NCBI GenBank assembly: GCA_044221805.1
Contig: JBGAOK010000002.1
Location: 73,724-137,723 of the forward strand
DNA: 64,000 nt
Reading direction: 5' to 3'
From: Meridianimarinicoccus sp044221805
GTDB lineage: Bacteria; Pseudomonadota; Alphaproteobacteria; Rhodobacterales; Rhodobacteraceae
Each line of letters opens with the position of its first letter. Position 1 is the first letter of the stretch. Below the pieces are notes generated by a model. It saw only the letters and a list, made by a program, of their open reading frames with translations, did not search any database and was not told the origin of the DNA. Shown here piece after piece: positions 27,164 through 35,345 of the stretch. Position numbers and translations under genes: made by a program.

Positions 27164-27303
27164 GTTCGATCCGCGTTCGATCCCCGTTCGATTTCGCGTC
27201 GGACCCCCGTTCGATCCCCGTTCGATCCCCGTTCGATCCCCGTTCGATCCCCGTTCGATCCCCGTTCGATCCCCGTTCGATCCCCTCGTTCGGACCCCCG
27301 TTC
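27164..27303. repeat. Tandem array of GTTCGATCCCC (11-bp period), repeated LexA-type half-sites
   Basis: Seven perfect tandem copies of GTTCGATCCCC run from 27209 to 27285. GTTC also occurs at 27164, 27175 and 27186 with the same 11-base spacing, and at 27288 and 27300 with slightly drifted spacing: 12 GTTC words in 140 bases. Every pair of adjacent perfect units reads GTTC-N7-GTTC, the direct-repeat LexA consensus known from Rhodobacter; eight such pairs overlap here. The array lies downstream of imuB and 245-384 bases upstream of the DUF2794 start. An open frame runs through it but looks like a by-product of the repeat. Confidence 0.85.
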
Positions 27304-27361
27304 TGACCCCCCCCGCCGGCCTTGAAGGCCATCGGAATGGCGTCGGACTTTCATCGGACTT

Positions 27362-29156
27362 TCATCGGATTTCTGCCGACCTCCGGCGGGCCGCTCCGGT
27401 GGCCCCGCCGGGGCCGTCGAAGCAGCCCTGGCAGAACCAGCGCCGACAATTGCCTGCCATGGGCGTAGTAGAGCCAGAGCCGGTCGCCCGCCTCGGTCGT
27501 CACCTGCCAGTAGTCGCAGCGCGCCGCTGCGCCAGCGCGGGTCGTCCAGCCACCATTCCGGGTGCGATCCGCTCCTGGCCCGACCGCGGCCGAGCGGCGG
27601 TACCCGGCGGCGCCAGCGGAACAGCCCCGGCGGCACCGGGCTGGCAGCAGGCCGCCATCGGCGGCGGCGAGCGGTTCGGGCGCCGATCAGCGCCGGAACG
27701 CGGGGTCGGCGGCGGCGGCTGTGGGTCCGGCGGGTTCCGGACCAGGCGGCCAGCACGGTGTGGCGGCCTTCTCGGGGATGTGGCTGTCGGCCGGGTGCAG
27801 CCGGGTGATCGCCTCCAGCCCGACCCGCGCCCCCCCCAGCCGGGCGACGAGATCGTCCAGCCCGGTGCTGGCGGCGAGCCGGGCCGAGACCGCGCCGGCG
27901 GCGTCCAGGTGGCCCATGTGCTGGCGGGCATGGACCGGCTCGGAGCGTGGCGGTGCGCCAGGGCATCGATGCCGGGGCCAGGGCGTCGAGGGCGTCGAGC
28001 TTGAGGTCCAGCAGCGGCCGGATCCGGTCCGGGTCGGCGCTGGGCCGGGCAAGGCCGACCTCGATCGCCTACGGCGCGGCCGTCGCAGCGCAGCGCCTCG
28101 AGCCGCACCAGACGCGCGCGCCCTGCCAGGCCTTCGCCAGCCGGGGCCGCCAGTTCCGGCAGCAGCCGGTCGATCCCGGCCAGCACGTCGTCCCGCAGCC
28201 CGATCGGCTCGGGCAGCGACAGGCGCACCGCGAAGCGCGGCGCCGGGCGCAGCGGCGAGACCGGTTCGGGCTCCACCCCGAAGGCCTGGTCCAGCCGCCG
28301 CACCAGACCCTGGCCGAAGCGCGGGCCAGCCCGGCCCGGGGCTGCCGGCCAGATCGCCGATCTCGCCGGAGCCCGAGCCGGGTCAGCGCCGCCACGTCAT
28401 CGGAATCGAGCCGGAGCGCCGCCACCGGCAGCGGGCTCGCCGAGGGGGCGCGGGTCCGGGGCGATCCGCCGCCGGGATCGCCGCCGGCGCGACATCGGCG
28501 TAGTGCGATCCGGCGGCAGGCGGCGGCAGATCCGGCGGCGGCCCGGCGCGGCGCCAGACGGGCGGCGGGCGGCGCTGGGCGAGCGGGTGGCGCGCGCCTC
28601 CTCGGGTCGACGGCATCGTCGGAAAGTCCGCTGTCCCGCCCGGCGCTCCCCGCCGATTGCCTGCCCCGCCCGCCGCCCCGCCCCGTCCGGCGAATCGCGC
28701 GAAGCGTCGCGCGCCGACGGTATCGGCGAGGCCGGCGGCCACGCTGAGCCCCAGATCGGCGCAGTCGGCATCCACCTGGGCGATCAGCGCGGCCTCGCCG
28801 CCGAACAGATGGGCGCAGCCGGTCAGGTCCACCAGCAGCGCATCGGGCGGTTCCATGGCCACCTGCGGCGAGAACTGCCCGGCCCAGCGGCAGAGCGCGG
28901 CCAGCAGCGCCGCCTCGGCCGGGGCGTTGCGGGGATGGGTGACCAGGCCGGGGCAGACGGCGCGGGCATCGCGCAGCGGCTGGCCCTGCCGCAGCCCTGC
29001 CGCCTCGGCCGCCCGGGACAGGCTGACGAGCAGGGCCACGTTCCCGGTCATGGCGGTCACCGCAAGCGGCTGTTCCAGCGGCGCCCGGGCAAGGCGCAAC
29101 AGCCGTTCGGCGCCCAGTCTGGGGAACCAGAGGGACAGGATTCTACGGGTCTGCAT
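27362..29156 (-). pseudogene. imuB: imuB-type Y-family DNA polymerase homologue, frameshifted
   Basis: The N-terminal part is intact for about 165 residues: MQTRRILSLWFPRLGAERLL, then LLVSLSRAAEAAGLRQGQPL, PDALLVDLTGCAHLFGGEAA and GLSVAAGLADTVGARRFARF. These are classic for ImuB/DinP-like Y-family proteins. From about 28690 leftward the frame changes repeatedly, but fragments such as RLVRLEALRCDGR and a C-terminus with RLWLYYAHGRQ and RWFCQGC are recognisable. The last frame stops at 27362. An ATG at 29180 adds 8 residues. ImuB acts in SOS mutagenesis with ImuA and DnaE2; neither is adjacent. A LexA-type box overlaps the 5' end. Confidence 0.78.
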
Positions 29157-29174
29157 TCCTGTGGCAGCAAGAAT

Positions 29175-29189
29175 GTTCATGATATGTTC
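29175..29189 (-). promoter_or_regulatory. LexA (SOS) box at imuB
   Basis: The sequence GTTCATGATATGTTC is a perfect GTTC-N7-GTTC direct repeat, the LexA operator consensus established for Rhodobacter and other alphaproteobacteria. It lies immediately 5' of imuB (it overlaps the ATG at 29180 and is 19 bases before the ATG at 29156). ImuB genes are typically LexA-regulated, so position and family agree. ATG 29156 would leave room for the operator upstream of the coding region. Confidence 0.8.
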
Positions 29190-29626
29190 CAGTATGCGCC
29201 CGCCCCCGGCCGGAGCCGCCGTCTCCCGCCGGGGAAGGGGCCGGGGGACGGGAGAGACCGGGCGCGGGGACCGAGGCTCCTGCCCGTTCGCCTGCCGCTG
29301 CGCGCCGGCTCATCTCGTTGGGCCGACGCGGCTGGAGCGCGCGCGCGCGGCGGTAGCTCGGCGCGGGGAACGGGACAGGAAGGGGGCACTGGCGGGGGAA
29401 GCGCCGGGCAGAGCCGCGAGACGTGAGGGGCAGAGACCGGGCCGATCCGTCCGGGCGGGGATCCGGGTCGGTCCGGGGATCTGGGTCGGCGACTGGGGTG
29501 GAGACTCAGGCCCGGCTTGCCGGGGCCGGGGATCCGGCAGGAGACGGCCGAGGCCGGACCCGCGGCGAGGCGGACCCGACAAGGCCGGACCGCGGCCCGG
29601 CAGGGGCGGGGGCCGGCGGAGCGGGG
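29190..29626. other. GC-rich intergenic region, no recognisable gene
   Basis: 437 bases between imuB and the ABC ATPase gene. All frames give only Arg/Pro/Gly-rich translations. A 17-base near-direct repeat (CGGGGATCCGGGTCGGT and CGGGGATCTGGGTCGGC) lies at about 29456-29490. I saw no imuA, no ABC permease and no RNA gene. The imuB promoter must lie at the left edge, next to the LexA box. Confidence 0.5.
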
Positions 29627-30337
29627 TCAGGCCGGGCGCAGCACCGCGGGGCTGCCCGACAGGCGCAGGGTGCGGTCGGCCAGCCGGGCCGCTTCGGCCG
29701 GGGCATGGGTGACCATCACCGTGGCCACCGGCCGGCCGGCGCGGAGCGATTCGAACAGGGCATACATCTCCTCGGCGCGCTCGGCGTCGAGCGAGACGAA
29801 GGGTTCGTCCATCAGCAGCAGCTCGGGCCGGGCCGAGAAGGCGCGGGCCAGCGAGAGGCGCCGCTGCTGGCCCAGCGAGAGCTGGCCGGGGAACTTGTCG
29901 CCCTGACCGGCAAGGCCGACGCCGGCCAGCGCTGCCTCGGCCCCGGCGGGCGAAATGCCGGCGGTCAGGGTCAGGTTGGCGCGCACCGACCGCCACGGCA
30001 GCAGGGTGGGTTCCTGGAACACCATGGCGAGCCGGTCGGGCCGCACGAGACGGCCGCGGAAATCCGGGTCGAGCCCGGCCAGGATGCGCAGGAGCGTGCT
30101 TTTGCCGACCCCCGAGGGGCCGATGATCGCCAGCGTCTCGCCGGCATCAAGGCTCAGGTCGAACGCCCCCAGCACCGGCACGCCGGCAAAGTCCTTGGCC
30201 TCGAGCGACAGCTCGAGAACGGGATCACGCGCGGCCCCGGTACCGGACAACCGGGACCGCGCGTCTGTCCGGCGCTCCAGGGGGAGGAGAGCGGAGCGCC
30301 GGGACAGGGGGTCAGCTGCCGGGCTGGACGAAGACAC
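29627..30337 (-). CDS. ABC transporter ATP-binding protein (TauB/SsuB-like)
   Basis: 236 residues as read from ATG 30337. The ABC domain begins only at about residue 39. Walker A is GPSGVGKST (about 74-82), the Q-loop is VFQEPTLLPWRS, the signature is LSLGQQRRLSLARA and Walker B is LLLMDEPF. The degenerate signature (LSLGQ) and short helical domain fit the nitrate/sulfonate/taurine class. The first 38 residues overlap the end of the binding-protein gene and a strong hairpin and look untranslated, so the true start is probably later (TTG at 30250 is one option). No permease gene is present on either side. Confidence 0.8.
   Translation of the reverse strand: MSSSSPAADPLSRRSALLPLERRTDARSRLSGTGAARDPVLELSLEAKDFAGVPVLGAFDLSLDAGETLAIIGPSGVGKSTLLRILAGLDPDFRGRLVRPDRLAMVFQEPTLLPWRSVRANLTLTAGISPAGAEAALAGVGLAGQGDKFPGQLSLGQQRRLSLARAFSARPELLLMDEPFVSLDAERAEEMYALFESLRAGRPVATVMVTHAPAEAARLADRTLRLSGSPAVLRPA
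30265..30307 (-). terminator. Strong hairpin between the binding protein and ATPase genes
   Basis: The arms CTGTCCGGCGCTCC (30265-30278) and its complement at 30293-30307 (one extra base) form a stem of 14 bp with a 14-base loop, 4 bases after the binding-protein stop. It could attenuate transcription so that the binding protein is made in excess, or protect the upstream mRNA. No T-run follows. Confidence 0.6.
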
Positions 30338-31283
30338 CAGCAGGCAGCGCCGTCATGTCGCCGACAAGCTCTTCCCCGCCCAACTCGGCCATCAGGCGGA
30401 GCATCCGGTCGGCGGCGGCCTCGTCCACCGGTCCGGGGGCGGGGATGCCGGCGCGGAAACCGGCCTTCAGGGCCTCGAATTCGGCGTCGGTATCGGCATT
30501 CATCTGCGGGCGCAGCGCCACCCAGGCCTCGTCCGAGGTGGCCAGCAGCGCCTTCGCCTCGCGCGAGGCGGCGGCGAGGCCGGCGGCCAGCGCGGGGGTG
30601 TCGCGCAGCATCTCGCCGTGGATCACGTAGCCCAAGAGCGGCGTGTCGGGGTCGAGCCCCAGGGCGGCCGAGGCATCGGCGACGGTCACGAGGCTGCGCA
30701 TCCCGGCGGCTTCCATCTTGGCCATGAAGTGCCAGAAGTTGATCGCGCCCGAGAGCTCGCCCGACACCGCGGCCTGGAAGATCAGCGGCGGGGCGCCGAA
30801 CACCTGTTCGGTCTCGGCGGCCAGATCCATGGCGTATTCCTGCTTGGCGTAGGCGCGCAGGATCAGCCAGCTCTTGTCCACCGGGCCGCCGGCGACGCCG
30901 ATCTTGCCGCCCTTCAGGTCGGCCAGCGTCTCGGCATTGCTGGTCCCGGGCACCAGAAGACCGCCCACCGCCTTGGAGAAGGGGATGAAGACATAGTCGT
31001 CGCCCGCGGCGCGCTGGCGGGCGACCCAGAGCCAGTCCGAGACGATCGCGTCGGCCTCGCCGGCCTGGAAGGCGACCTGGGCGGCGGGGTTGCCGGCGAC
31101 GTCCTGGACCTCAAGGCGGAAGCCGTTCTTGGCGTCGAGGCCGTTCTCGGCGATGGTCGACAGTTCCCAGTTCACCGTGCCGGATTTCAGCGCCGCGACG
31201 GTGATCACCGGCAGCTCGGCCACAGCCGCCGTTGCCGAAAGCACCAGGGCGAGCGCGGCCGCGCCCCATGGGTTCATCAGCAT
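30312..31283 (-). CDS. ABC transporter substrate-binding protein (NMT1/SsuA-like)
   Basis: 323 residues. The signal peptide covers about 1-23. The mature part starts LPVITVAALKSGTVNWELST and has the features of the NMT1/TauA class: ALKSGTVNWEL, GEADAIVSDWLWVARQR (about 75-91) and LADLKGGKIGVAGGPVDKSW (about 121-140). It is a periplasmic receptor; the ligand is not predictable. GGAGG lies 6 bases before ATG 31283. It follows hypE by 101 bases on the same strand, so it may be read from the hydrogenase transcript, but a functional link is not evident. A permease partner is missing. Confidence 0.85.
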   Translation of the reverse strand: MLMNPWGAAALALVLSATAAVAELPVITVAALKSGTVNWELSTIAENGLDAKNGFRLEVQDVAGNPAAQVAFQAGEADAIVSDWLWVARQRAAGDDYVFIPFSKAVGGLLVPGTSNAETLADLKGGKIGVAGGPVDKSWLILRAYAKQEYAMDLAAETEQVFGAPPLIFQAAVSGELSGAINFWHFMAKMEAAGMRSLVTVADASAALGLDPDTPLLGYVIHGEMLRDTPALAAGLAAASREAKALLATSDEAWVALRPQMNADTDAEFEALKAGFRAGIPAPGPVDEAAADRMLRLMAELGGEELVGDMTALPAGVFVQPGS

Positions 31284-31384
31284 GTTAGTCCTCCCCGATC
31301 AGCGGAATCATACCGGGCGGGGATCCCCGTACCACCCCGACCAAAGGTGTAGACCCCGGGCCCGGGGGATCGCCGACCCGGGGG

Positions 31385-32428
31385 TCAGCAGATTCGCGGC
31401 AGCTGGTCGCCCACCAGCATGTCGACCAGGCGCGCGCCGCCGAAGGCGGTCTTCAGGCTGACCCGGCCAGCCGTTCCGGCGACGGCGCGGCCGATGGCGC
31501 AGGCGCCGGCGCCCTCGGGCAGGGCGCGCATGGCGGCGAGCGCGGCCTCGGCCTCGGCTTCCGGCACGAACAGGACCAGCCGGCCTTCGTTGGCGAGGTA
31601 GAGCGGGTCGAGGCCGAGGATCTCGCAGATGCCGCGGACCTCGGGGCGCAGGGGCAGGAGGGTCTCGTCCAGTTCCACCCCGACGCCGGCGGCCTCGGCC
31701 ATCTCGTTCAGGGCCGAGGCGAGCCCGCCGCGGGTGGCGTCGCGGGCGGCGCGGGTGCCCGGGGCGGCGGCCAGCACCGCCTGCATCAGGTGGCCGAGCC
31801 CGGCGCAGTCGGAGACGAGGTCGGTGGCGAGCGCCAGATCGCCCCGGGCCGCGAGGATCGCCGCGCCATGGTCGCCGAGGACGCCGTTCACCAGCACCAC
31901 GTCGCCGGGGCGGATGCGCACGGCGCCAAGGTCGCGGCCGGGCGGGATCACCCCGATGCCCGAGGTGGTGACGAAGACCCGGTCGGCGCTGCCGCGGCCG
32001 ACCACCTTGGTGTCGCCGGTGACGATGCGCACGCCGGCCCGGTCGGCCTCGGCGCGCATGGTGGCGGCGATCCGGGTCAGCAGCGCGATCTCGCAGCCTT
32101 CCTCGATGATGAAGGCGGCAGAGAGCCACAGCGGCACCGCGCCGCCGACGGCGAGGTCGTTGACGGTGCCGCAGACCGCCAGCTTGCCGATGTCGCCGCC
32201 GGGAAACTCGATCGGGGTGACCACGAAACTGTCGGTGGTGAAGGCCAGCCGCGCGCCGGGCTCGGCCAGCGCGCCGGTCATCAGCCGGGCCTGGTCCTCG
32301 GTTCCGTCGGGTTCGAAGGCAGCGGTGAAGACGGTCTCGATCAGGCTGCGCATGGCCTTGCCGCCACCGCCATGGGCCATGGTCACATGGGTTTCGCGCA
32401 GCCGGCGGATCGGGGCCGAGACGGTCAT
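31385..32428 (-). CDS. hypE: Hydrogenase maturation carbamoyl dehydratase HypE
   Basis: 347 residues, PurM/AIR-synthase-like. It ends in the essential PRIC motif, whose C-terminal Cys carries the thiocarboxamide that is dehydrated to thiocyanate, the CN donor for the NiFe site. VTMAHGGGGKAMRSLIE (about 15-31) and VNDLAVGGAVPLWLSAAFI (about 88-106) are family hallmarks. It works with HypF, and it is the last gene of hypCDE. Its start overlaps the hypD stop by 4 bases. Confidence 0.96.
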   Translation of the reverse strand: MTVSAPIRRLRETHVTMAHGGGGKAMRSLIETVFTAAFEPDGTEDQARLMTGALAEPGARLAFTTDSFVVTPIEFPGGDIGKLAVCGTVNDLAVGGAVPLWLSAAFIIEEGCEIALLTRIAATMRAEADRAGVRIVTGDTKVVGRGSADRVFVTTSGIGVIPPGRDLGAVRIRPGDVVLVNGVLGDHGAAILAARGDLALATDLVSDCAGLGHLMQAVLAAAPGTRAARDATRGGLASALNEMAEAAGVGVELDETLLPLRPEVRGICEILGLDPLYLANEGRLVLFVPEAEAEAALAAMRALPEGAGACAIGRAVAGTAGRVSLKTAFGGARLVDMLVGDQLPRIC

Positions 32429-33576
32429 GCCGGTTCCGCCACGCGGGCGCCCCCGTATTGCCAGTAGGCCGCGCAGGCGCCTTCCGAGGAGACCATCAGC
32501 GCCCCCAGCGGGGTTTCCGGCGTGCAGCCCCTGCCGAATTGCGGGCAGGCGGTGGGCTTGATCCGCCCGGTCATCACCCGGCCGCAGGCGCAGCCTTCGG
32601 GTTCGGCGACGTTACGCGACGCGGCGCCGTAGCCGATGCCGAACTTCACCTCGGCGTCGAAACCGGCGAAGGCCGGCCGGATCCGCAGCCCGCTGGCGTC
32701 GATCTCGCCCAGCCCGCGCCATTCGAAGCTGGGCCGGGGTTCATAGACCCGGGCGATGGCGGCAAGGCTGACCGGGTTGCCGTGCTCGGGCACCACGCGG
32801 GCATACTGGTTTTCCACCTCGGCCCGGCCCTCGGCGATCTGGCTCAGCACCATCAGCACCGATTGCAGCAGGTCGAGCGGTTCGAACCCGGCCACCACGA
32901 TGGGCTTGCCGAATTCGGCCGGGATGAAGTCATAGGCGTGGATGCCGATCACCATGCTGACATGGCCCGGCCCGACGAAGCCGTCGAGAGCCATGTCCGG
33001 ATCGGACAGCAGCGCGCGCAGCGGCGGCGGCACGGTGATGTGGTTGCAGAACAGGCTGAAGTTCGCAATGCCCTCGCGCGCCGCCTGCAGGATGGTCAGC
33101 GCGGTCGACGGCGTCGTCGTCTCGAAGCCGAGGCCGAAGAACACCACCTCGCGATCGGGGTTGCGCCGCGCCAGTTCCAGCGCGTCCAGCGGCGAATAGA
33201 CCATGCGGATGTCGGCGCCGCGGGCCTTCGCCTCGAGCAGGGATCCGCGCGCGCCGGGGACCCGCATGGCATCGCCGAAGGTGGTGAAGATCACGCCCGC
33301 GCGTTCGGCGATCTCGATGCATTCGTCGACCCGCGCCATCGGCAGCACGCAGACCGGGCAGCCGGGGCCGTGGATGAACTCGATCCCCTCATGCACCAGC
33401 CGGTCGAGACCATAGCGGAAGATGGCATGGGTATGGCCGCCGCAGATTTCCATGATGCGGACCGGGCTGGCCTTCGTGGCACCGATCCGGTCGGCCACCC
33501 GGGCGATCGCTGCCAGCAGCGCCCGGGCGCCGGCGGGATCGCGGAATTCCTCGACATAGCGCAGGGCCGTGCTCAT
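32425..33576 (-). CDS. hypD: Hydrogenase formation protein HypD
   Basis: 383 residues. The CGGHTHAIFRYGL motif (about 45-57) and GPGCPVCVLPMARVDE (about 71-86) provide conserved Cys residues. The C-terminal Cys-rich region (CACGRVMTGRIKPTACPQFG and CTPETPLGALMVSSEGAC) binds the [4Fe-4S] cluster. With HypC it assembles the Fe(CN)2CO group. The start overlaps hypC by 4 bases. All expected motifs are present. Confidence 0.96.
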   Translation of the reverse strand: MSTALRYVEEFRDPAGARALLAAIARVADRIGATKASPVRIMEICGGHTHAIFRYGLDRLVHEGIEFIHGPGCPVCVLPMARVDECIEIAERAGVIFTTFGDAMRVPGARGSLLEAKARGADIRMVYSPLDALELARRNPDREVVFFGLGFETTTPSTALTILQAAREGIANFSLFCNHITVPPPLRALLSDPDMALDGFVGPGHVSMVIGIHAYDFIPAEFGKPIVVAGFEPLDLLQSVLMVLSQIAEGRAEVENQYARVVPEHGNPVSLAAIARVYEPRPSFEWRGLGEIDASGLRIRPAFAGFDAEVKFGIGYGAASRNVAEPEGCACGRVMTGRIKPTACPQFGRGCTPETPLGALMVSSEGACAAYWQYGGARVAEPA

Positions 33577-33863
33577 GCGCGTCCCTCCAGTGCGGCGGCG
33601 CCGGCGCGCATCGCCGCCAGTGCCTCCTCGGCCTCGCCCAGATCGCGCAGGGCAGCAAGCGTCCGCTCGGCCTCGGCCGCGTCGATCAGGGCCATGGCGA
33701 AGCCCACATGGATCAACGCCCAGGCGCCGACCAGACCGTCAAGCGGGCCGTCGGCGATGCAGGCCAGATTGACCTCGCGGCGCACGCCCGAGACCTCGGC
33801 CAGCGCCAGTTGCCGCGCGGGATCGGTGATCGCCACGATCTGCCCCGGTATTCCCAGACACAT
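33573..33863 (-). CDS. hypC: Hydrogenase assembly chaperone HypC
   Basis: 96 residues starting MCLGIPGQIV, the universal HypC N-terminus whose Cys2 binds the iron centre. IHVGFAMALID (about 51-61) supplies the conserved His. It carries the Fe(CN)2CO unit between HypD and the large-subunit precursor. It lies 3 bases after hupR and overlaps hypD. Confidence 0.95.
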   Translation of the reverse strand: MCLGIPGQIVAITDPARQLALAEVSGVRREVNLACIADGPLDGLVGAWALIHVGFAMALIDAAEAERTLAALRDLGEAEEALAAMRAGAAALEGRA

Positions 33864-33866
33864 GCG

Positions 33867-35345
33867 TCAGTCCTCCGTTCCGGCCGCGTGTCGCGGCGGG
33901 GCGATGCCGTAGCGGTCGAGCTTGGCGCGCAGCCCGACCCGGCTCAGCCCCAGTTCCGCCGCTGCGCGGCTCTTGTTCCATTTCAGCCGGGTCAGCGTCT
34001 CGCGCAGGATGCGCATCTCGATCAGGTCCAGCCGGTCCTTCAGCGGCCCGTTGCCGGTCAGCACCGATGCGGCCCGGCGGTCGGCCGGGTCTTCGCCGGG
34101 CGCGGCCTGCAGGATGTGGCGCGACACCAGATCGGCGCCGATCACCTTTCCCTTGGCGAAGATCAGCATCCGGGTCACCTCGTTCTCCAGCTCGCGCTGG
34201 TTGCCGGGCCAGTCGTGGTTCTCGAGGAAGTCCAGCGCCGCATCGGCGAAGCCCTCGACCGGCTTGCCATGGCTGCGGGCGGCCCGGGCGAGCATGTCCT
34301 GGGCCAGCACCGCGATGTCGCCGGCCCGGGCGCGCAGCGGCGGCAGGTCGATCTCGGCCACTGCAAGGGCATAGTAAAGATCGCCGCGGAACCGCCCGTC
34401 GGCGACCCGGGCCTTCAGGTCGCCATGGGCGCCGGCGATCAGCCGGGCGCCGGTGCTGGTGGCCTCGGCCGCACCAAGGGGCGTGAACATCCCGTCCCGG
34501 GCCAGCCGCAGCACCGCCACCTGAAGCGCCGGGCCGAGGCTGTCGATGCCGTTCAGGAACAGCGTGCCGCGGTCGGCCTTCTGGGCCAGCCCGATCCGGT
34601 TGGTGGGCGCGCCCGGCAGGGCGCCGCGCCGGGCCCCGAACAGGTCGGCCTCGATCAGCGCGTCGGGCATCCCGGCGCAGTCCAGTTCCAGGAACGGCTG
34701 GTCGGCGCGGAGCGAGCCGTAATGCATCGCGCGCGCCAGGGCCGCCTTGCCGGTGCCGGGTTCGCCCGCGATCAGCACCGGCACGTCGAAGGCGGCATAT
34801 TGCCGGGCCGTCGCCAGCACTGCGTTCAGGGGCGAGCTCGGCGCGCGCAGGATCGAATCGAACCCCAGCCCCTCGCGGATGGCCTTGCGGCGCTTTTCCA
34901 GCCGGGTCTCGGCACTGCCGCGCAGATAGCGCATTTCCAGCGAGAGCCGTTCCTGCTCGCGGGCCATGGCGTAAAGCTGCGCCGCGTTGCGCGCCGCCAT
35001 CAGCAGCTGGTCGGGATGCCAGGGCTTGGTGACGAACTGGTAGATGCCGGCGGTGTTGATTGCGGCGATCATGTCGCCGGTCTCGGTATAGCCGGTGATG
35101 ATGATGCGCACGGTCTCGGGCCAGCGGGCGCGCAGTTCGGCCAGGAACTCGACCCCGGTCATGCCCGGCATCCGCTGGTCGCAGAAGATGACCTGCACCT
35201 CGTTCTCTTCCATCAGCCGGCGGGCGGCGCGGGCATCCTCGGCGGTCAGGCAGTCGAAATCGTCTTCCAGCGCCATGCGCATGGCGGCCAGCGAATGGGC
35301 CTCGTCATCGACCAGCAGGCAGGTGGGCAGGGCGCCGGCAGTCAT
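33867..35345 (-). CDS. hupR: Hydrogenase response regulator HupR (NtrC family)
   Basis: 492 residues in three domains. The receiver (about 7-120) has the phospho-Asp in FCDQRMPG near 54. The AAA+ domain (about 165-400) has Walker A GEPGTGKAA. The C-terminal Fis-type helix-turn-helix has WNKSRAAAELGLSRVGLRAK near 455-474. The sigma-54 contact loop reads GALPGA rather than GAFTGA, and Walker B reads LFLNGID rather than LFLDEI. R. capsulatus HupR is known to activate hupSL with sigma-70 polymerase and to be active when unphosphorylated, which fits these changes. HupT is its cognate kinase. The start overlaps hypB by 4 bases. Confidence 0.94.
   Translation of the reverse strand: MTAGALPTCLLVDDEAHSLAAMRMALEDDFDCLTAEDARAARRLMEENEVQVIFCDQRMPGMTGVEFLAELRARWPETVRIIITGYTETGDMIAAINTAGIYQFVTKPWHPDQLLMAARNAAQLYAMAREQERLSLEMRYLRGSAETRLEKRRKAIREGLGFDSILRAPSSPLNAVLATARQYAAFDVPVLIAGEPGTGKAALARAMHYGSLRADQPFLELDCAGMPDALIEADLFGARRGALPGAPTNRIGLAQKADRGTLFLNGIDSLGPALQVAVLRLARDGMFTPLGAAEATSTGARLIAGAHGDLKARVADGRFRGDLYYALAVAEIDLPPLRARAGDIAVLAQDMLARAARSHGKPVEGFADAALDFLENHDWPGNQRELENEVTRMLIFAKGKVIGADLVSRHILQAAPGEDPADRRAASVLTGNGPLKDRLDLIEMRILRETLTRLKWNKSRAAAELGLSRVGLRAKLDRYGIAPPRHAAGTED

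Noticed and set aside
27164..27303. Protein-coding repeat (11-residue units) on the minus strand
   Set aside because: A repeat period not divisible by three gives a 33-base (11-codon) repeat in every frame automatically. No start site, signal or family supports a protein, and the region lies past the imuB stop.
27164..27303. CRISPR array
   Set aside because: The units are 11 bp and abut each other without unique spacers; no cas gene is present.
29310..29996. Possible ABC permease or imuA downstream of the ATPase gene
   Set aside because: The translation is Pro/Arg-rich with no transmembrane helices and no RecA-like motifs.
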